A DNA stretch of 63,180 nt from CAZBUB01 sp046546355. Its GTDB lineage: Bacteria > Desulfobacterota > Desulfovibrionia > Desulfovibrionales > Desulfothermaceae. This document shows positions 60,101 through 63,180 of this stretch, piece by piece (position 1 is the stretch's first letter; each line of letters begins with the position of its first letter). The stretch is taken from assembly GCA_046546355.1 (NCBI GenBank), contig JBKGXZ010000003.1, positions 1 through 63,180 of the forward strand, given 5' to 3'. The notes under the pieces were generated by a model. That model searched no databases and had not been told where the DNA came from. It was given only the letters and a program-made list of their open reading frames with translations. Both the position numbers and the translations under genes were made by a program.

Positions 60101-61300
60101 ATGGCTTTTGTTTCTTCCGGATACAATCCAGACAAGCCCATGGAAGATCGGATTACCGATATTGGGAACAGGTACTACGGCGAGTTCCTGCCTCCGGTAA
60201 TCAAGAATAACTTTGGCCAGTGGCAGTGGCATGAGATCCTGGAGCCTGGCCTGCTGATGCACAAGGCCCAGAGCGGAGACGAGGTGTATACCATCCGCTG
60301 CGGCACACCCAGGCTGGCAAGCGTGGAATTCGTGAGGGAAATCTGCGAGATTGCTGACAAGCATTGCGATGGTTATGTGCGCTGGACCACCAGGAATAAT
60401 GTGGAGTTCATGGTGGACAGCAAGGACAAGGTAGAGCCCCTGAAGCAGGATCTACAAAGCCGCAAATATGAGTCCGGCAGCCTCAAGTTCCCAATTGGAG
60501 GCACAGGCGCAGGCTTGACCAATATTATCCATACCCAGGGCTGGATCCACTGCCATACCCCTGCTACTGATGCTTCGGGCACAGTCAAGGTGGTTCTGGA
60601 TGAGCTCTTCGAGGAATTCCAGAACATGAGGTTCCCTGCCCAGCTCAGGATCTCCATGGCCTGCTGCCTGAATATGTGCGGGGCGGTGCACTGCTCTGAT
60701 ATCGCCATCCTGGGCTATCACCGCAAGCCCCCGCTAGTGGACGACGAATGGATCGACAATCTCTGCGAGCTGCCCCTGGCTATTGCAGCCTGCCCCACTG
60801 CAGCGATCAAGCCCAAGAAAAAGACCATCACCTCTGAAAGGACAGGTGAGGAGAAAGAGGTCAAGTCATTGGAGGTCAATTGGGACAAGTGCATGTTCTG
60901 CGGCAATTGCTACACCATGTGCCCCTCCATGCCCCTGGCTGACGCAGAGGGCGACGGCCTGGTGATCATGGCTGGGGGCAAGGTCTCCAACCGGATCACA
61001 GAACCTAAGTTCTCTAAGGTGGTTGTGGCCTATATCCCTAACGAGCCTCCGCGCTGGCCTTCCCTGGCCAAGACCATCCGCCAGATCGTGGATGCCTACA
61101 CCCAGGGTGCCAAGAAGTACGAGAGGCTGGGCGATTGGGCAGAAAGGATCGGCTGGGAGCGCTTCTTCGAGAAGTGCGGTCTGGAATTCTCCCACCACCT
61201 GATTGACGACTTCAGGGATCCTGCTTACTATACTTGGAGGCAGACTACGAACTTCAAGTTCACCAATGTCAGGGAATACTCTGACATGAAAAAAGATTAG
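60101..61300 (+). CDS. dsrB: Dissimilatory sulfite reductase beta subunit
   Basis: 399 residues. The siroheme/cluster motif is CCLNMCGAVHC near residue 188-198, and a ferredoxin domain has CMFCGNCYTMCPSM near 267. GWIHCHTPATDASG is conserved in DsrB. It is 26 bases after dsrA (AAGGAGG) and followed by a strong hairpin before dsrD. DsrAB works as an alpha2-beta2 dimer in the cytoplasm with DsrC as co-substrate. Confidence 0.98.
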   Translation: MAFVSSGYNPDKPMEDRITDIGNRYYGEFLPPVIKNNFGQWQWHEILEPGLLMHKAQSGDEVYTIRCGTPRLASVEFVREICEIADKHCDGYVRWTTRNNVEFMVDSKDKVEPLKQDLQSRKYESGSLKFPIGGTGAGLTNIIHTQGWIHCHTPATDASGTVKVVLDELFEEFQNMRFPAQLRISMACCLNMCGAVHCSDIAILGYHRKPPLVDDEWIDNLCELPLAIAACPTAAIKPKKKTITSERTGEEKEVKSLEVNWDKCMFCGNCYTMCPSMPLADAEGDGLVIMAGGKVSNRITEPKFSKVVVAYIPNEPPRWPSLAKTIRQIVDAYTQGAKKYERLGDWAERIGWERFFEKCGLEFSHHLIDDFRDPAYYTWRQTTNFKFTNVREYSDMKKD

Positions 61301-61342
61301 CTTGTTTCCGGAGGGGATGTTCCCATCCCCTCCCAGACAAGC
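61300..61342 (+). promoter_or_regulatory. Strong hairpin in the dsrB-dsrD intergenic region
   Basis: GGAGGGGATG (61310-61319) pairs with CATCCCCTCC (61324-61333) around a four-base loop, and outer GCTTGT/ACAAGC extends the stem from the dsrB stop codon. There is no T tract and the dsrD ribosome site lies 20 bases beyond. It probably stabilises dsrAB mRNA or reduces dsrD expression. Confidence 0.65.
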
Positions 61343-61364
61343 CTTGCAAAGGGGGTTGATGACC

Positions 61365-61604
61365 ATGGCTAACGAAGAGGCCAAACAAAAGGTCCTTGAT
61401 GAGTTGCAAAAAAAATCCAAATCTAAAACCAAGTTTTATTTCAATGATTTGTCCAATATCTTGGGCTTGAAGCCCAGGGAGGCTAAAAAGATCATCAATG
61501 AGATGATTACAGAGCGATCCCTGGTATATTGGTCCAGCGGCAGTACCACCATGTACTCCCTGCCTGGAATGGGCAAGCAGGCAGCCAGCGAAGGGGAAGA
61601 TTAA
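61365..61604 (+). CDS. dsrD: DsrD, winged-helix activator of sulfite reductase
   Basis: 79 residues, matching DsrD of Desulfovibrio (78 residues). It has the winged-helix pattern KTKFYFNDLSNILGLKPREAKK and the near-invariant YWSSGSTTMYSLPGMGKQAA ending. DsrD was shown to increase DsrAB activity. The ATG at 61365 is favoured over 61359 for distance from AAGGGGG, although the latter is possible. Confidence 0.96.
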   Translation: MANEEAKQKVLDELQKKSKSKTKFYFNDLSNILGLKPREAKKIINEMITERSLVYWSSGSTTMYSLPGMGKQAASEGED

Positions 61605-61634
61605 AATCTGCTATTGCTTTCTTGAAGCTGATTT

Positions 61635-63056
61635 GTGCTGCGTATACCAAGATTTATCCTGGCCGGTCTAAGAGGGGGGTCGGGCAAGACAATTATTAGC
61701 CTGGGACTCGCCAGGCACTTCAGAAACCAGAAGCTGAACATCAAGCCCTTCAAGAAGGGTCCAGATTATATAGACGCTGTCTGGCTGGGCAGAGCCTCAG
61801 GCCAGACAGCCACTAATCTGGACCCTTTTCTTATGTCCGAGCCTGTGCTGCAGGCCCTGTTCCAAGAGCAAGGCCAAAAAGCGCAGCTCTGTCTGGTGGA
61901 GGGCAACAGAGGTCTGTTTGATGGGCTGGACCAGGAAGGAAGCTTTTCCACTGCTGCTTTGGCCAGGCAGCTCAAAGCTCCGGTATTTCTGATCCTGGAT
62001 TGCACCAAGAGCACCAGGACAGTTGCAGCCCTTGTCCAGGGCTGCCAGGCATTCGAGCCTGATCTTTCTCTGGCCGGGGTGATCCTGAATCAGACTGCTG
62101 GGCAGAGGCACCGCGGGATCCTGCGCCAATGCCTGGAGAAGTACACTGATCTGCCTGTCTTGGGCGCGGTGCCCAAGCTGGGCCAGACCCCTATCCCGGA
62201 GAGGCACATGGGCCTGATCTCGGATCAGGAGTTCCAGGCGGAACAGGCTCTGCAGACCCTGGGCAAAGTGGCAGAGGACTGTCTGGATACTGAACAGATA
62301 TTCAGGCTGGCCAAGCAGGCAGCAGATCTGGTCCCTGCCCAGGGCAGAATCTGGCCCAACTGGACCGGGGCTGCAGAGGTGAACATAGCGGTGGTCCGGG
62401 ATGCCAGCCTGTGGTTCTACTATCCGGAAAATCTGGAAGCCTTGCGCAGGAGCGGGGCCAATATCCAGGAGGTGAGCCTGCTGCAAGCCGAGCCCTGGCC
62501 GGAGATACACGGGCTGTACCTGGGCGGTGGCTTCCCGGAAACACAGGCCCAGGAGCTCTCGGAAAATCAGGCTGTCAGGGAGCTGGTGCTCAGGCTGGCC
62601 AGGCAGGGCCTGCCTATATATGCGGAATGTGGTGGTCTGATGTACCTGTGCTCCACGTTGACGGTCTCAGGCCAGAAGTTTCCCATGGTGGGGTTGTTCC
62701 AGGCAGACGCGGAGCTGTGCCCCAAACCTCAGGGCCACGGCTATACCAGAAGCAAAGTGGTGGGCAGGAACCCTTTCCATCCCCAGGGATTGGAGTTTTG
62801 CGGACACGAGTTCCATTACTCCAGATGCAGCTTCCCAACCGGGCAGCCCCAGTGCAGCAGCCTGCAGATGCTGAGGGGCAAGGGTCTGGGGCAGGCAAAG
62901 GACGGATTGACTGTCAGGAATTGCTTTGCCTCTTACACCCATCTGCACGCTTTGAGTGTGCCCAGCTGGGCAGAGAACTTTGTCCGGGCCGCTGGAAAGT
63001 ACAAGCAGGCCCTGGAGGCAGGCCTGCAAGACTGTCCGGATCTGGAGGCGAAGTAG
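61635..63056 (+). CDS. dsrN: DsrN-type cobyrinic acid a,c-diamide synthase-like amidase (probable siroheme amidation)
   Basis: 473 residues from a GTG. An N-terminal ATPase domain has the deviant P-loop GLRGGSGKT near residue 11 and LVEGNRGLFDG. The C-terminal type-1 glutamine amidotransferase domain has the nucleophile Cys in YAECGGLMYL (near 335) and a His in FASYTHLH. It amidates a tetrapyrrole side chain. Beside dsrABD it is best read as DsrN, which in Allochromatium vinosum is needed for siroheme amidation, although a CbiA role in cobalamin synthesis is not excluded. It follows dsrD by 30 bases. Confidence 0.9.
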   Translation: MLRIPRFILAGLRGGSGKTIISLGLARHFRNQKLNIKPFKKGPDYIDAVWLGRASGQTATNLDPFLMSEPVLQALFQEQGQKAQLCLVEGNRGLFDGLDQEGSFSTAALARQLKAPVFLILDCTKSTRTVAALVQGCQAFEPDLSLAGVILNQTAGQRHRGILRQCLEKYTDLPVLGAVPKLGQTPIPERHMGLISDQEFQAEQALQTLGKVAEDCLDTEQIFRLAKQAADLVPAQGRIWPNWTGAAEVNIAVVRDASLWFYYPENLEALRRSGANIQEVSLLQAEPWPEIHGLYLGGGFPETQAQELSENQAVRELVLRLARQGLPIYAECGGLMYLCSTLTVSGQKFPMVGLFQADAELCPKPQGHGYTRSKVVGRNPFHPQGLEFCGHEFHYSRCSFPTGQPQCSSLQMLRGKGLGQAKDGLTVRNCFASYTHLHALSVPSWAENFVRAAGKYKQALEAGLQDCPDLEAK

Positions 63057-63180
63057 CTCGGGTGTGTCGCTGATTATAAACCCTCCTCAAACTCTTGGAC
63101 ATAGCATACACTTGTAACTCTGGGTAATGACACCTTGCTTATACTATTGACCAGGCACTAGGAGCTCTGGCTTTCATGCT
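63057..63180. other. Window end, no feature recognised
   Basis: 124 bases after dsrN without an evident gene start, hairpin terminator or promoter. Confidence 0.4.

Noticed and set aside
61605..61634. Cobalamin riboswitch before the dsrN/cbiA-like gene
   Set aside because: Only 30 bases separate it from dsrD, too short for the structure.
50831..63056. dsrC in the dsr region
   Set aside because: No protein with the conserved C-terminal two-Cys arm of DsrC is encoded in the window.

Overview
The window comes from a dissimilatory sulfate reducer, most likely of the order Desulfovibrionales. The evidence is a complete dsrMKJOP operon, a dsrA-dsrB-dsrD-dsrN operon, Ni-CO dehydrogenase, tandem periplasmic ferredoxins, a MucR-type regulator, and a homoserine dehydrogenase gene beside an archaeal-type phosphoglycerate-mutase-like gene. 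Codon use is GC-moderate and rich in CAG (Gln). I do not assign a genus; the assignment is inference from gene content.

Layout. 1-7.4 kb: the partial start of a TorD-like chaperone gene, a TauE-type anion exporter gene with a membrane-protein neighbour (all minus strand), and a divergent set on the plus strand (tandem PhnD-like periplasmic protein, sensor kinase, sigma-54 response regulator). The exporter gene has a consensus -24/-12 promoter with palindromes about 110-150 bp upstream, so the four genes look like one sensory circuit. 7.4-10.4 kb: an outer-membrane barrel gene and a divergent secreted FG-GAP protein. 10.4-14.2 kb (minus): citrate synthase, ECF sigma factor, anti-sigma factor, Tat-exported ferredoxin and small membrane cytochrome b. 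14.3-19.6 kb: a DUF362 ferredoxin, then FAD oxidoreductase-CooF-CooS.

19.6-22.5 kb: small housekeeping and unknown genes. 22.5-25.5 kb: a repeat-rich stretch (REP-like hairpins, two copies of a dispersed repeat, a MITE-like inverted repeat, a tandem repeat) in and around an RND efflux set (outer-membrane factor, adaptor, pump). 29.9-33 kb: PAS histidine kinase, hydrolase and macro-domain protein. 33-36.8 kb: etfB-etfA-acyl-CoA dehydrogenase. 36.8-38.9 kb: methyltransferase, MucR regulator, tRNA-Arg(UCU) and a 216-bp inverted-repeat element. 39-43.8 kb: selA, an M18 aminopeptidase, a ParB-like protein and a radical-SAM SPL-family protein. 43.8-48.7 kb (minus): aminotransferase, homoserine dehydrogenase, an ApgM-family protein that may be the homoserine kinase, a thioesterase and an unknown protein. 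48.9-50.3 kb: Hsp20 and HtpX.

50.5-63.1 kb: sulfate-respiration region, all plus strand. A sigma-70-like promoter and long leader precede an RsbRD-N protein and dsrMKJOP. After these come a ferredoxin, a YkgJ-type protein, two further small genes and, from its own promoter, dsrA-dsrB-dsrD-dsrN. Membrane electron delivery (DsrMKJOP), sulfite reductase (DsrAB), its activator (DsrD) and probable siroheme amidation (DsrN) are thus encoded within about 12 kb. No dsrC is present in the window.

Start codons were re-chosen from Shine-Dalgarno sites; TTG or GTG starts are proposed for several genes. No insertion sequence, integrase, prophage or CRISPR array was seen.
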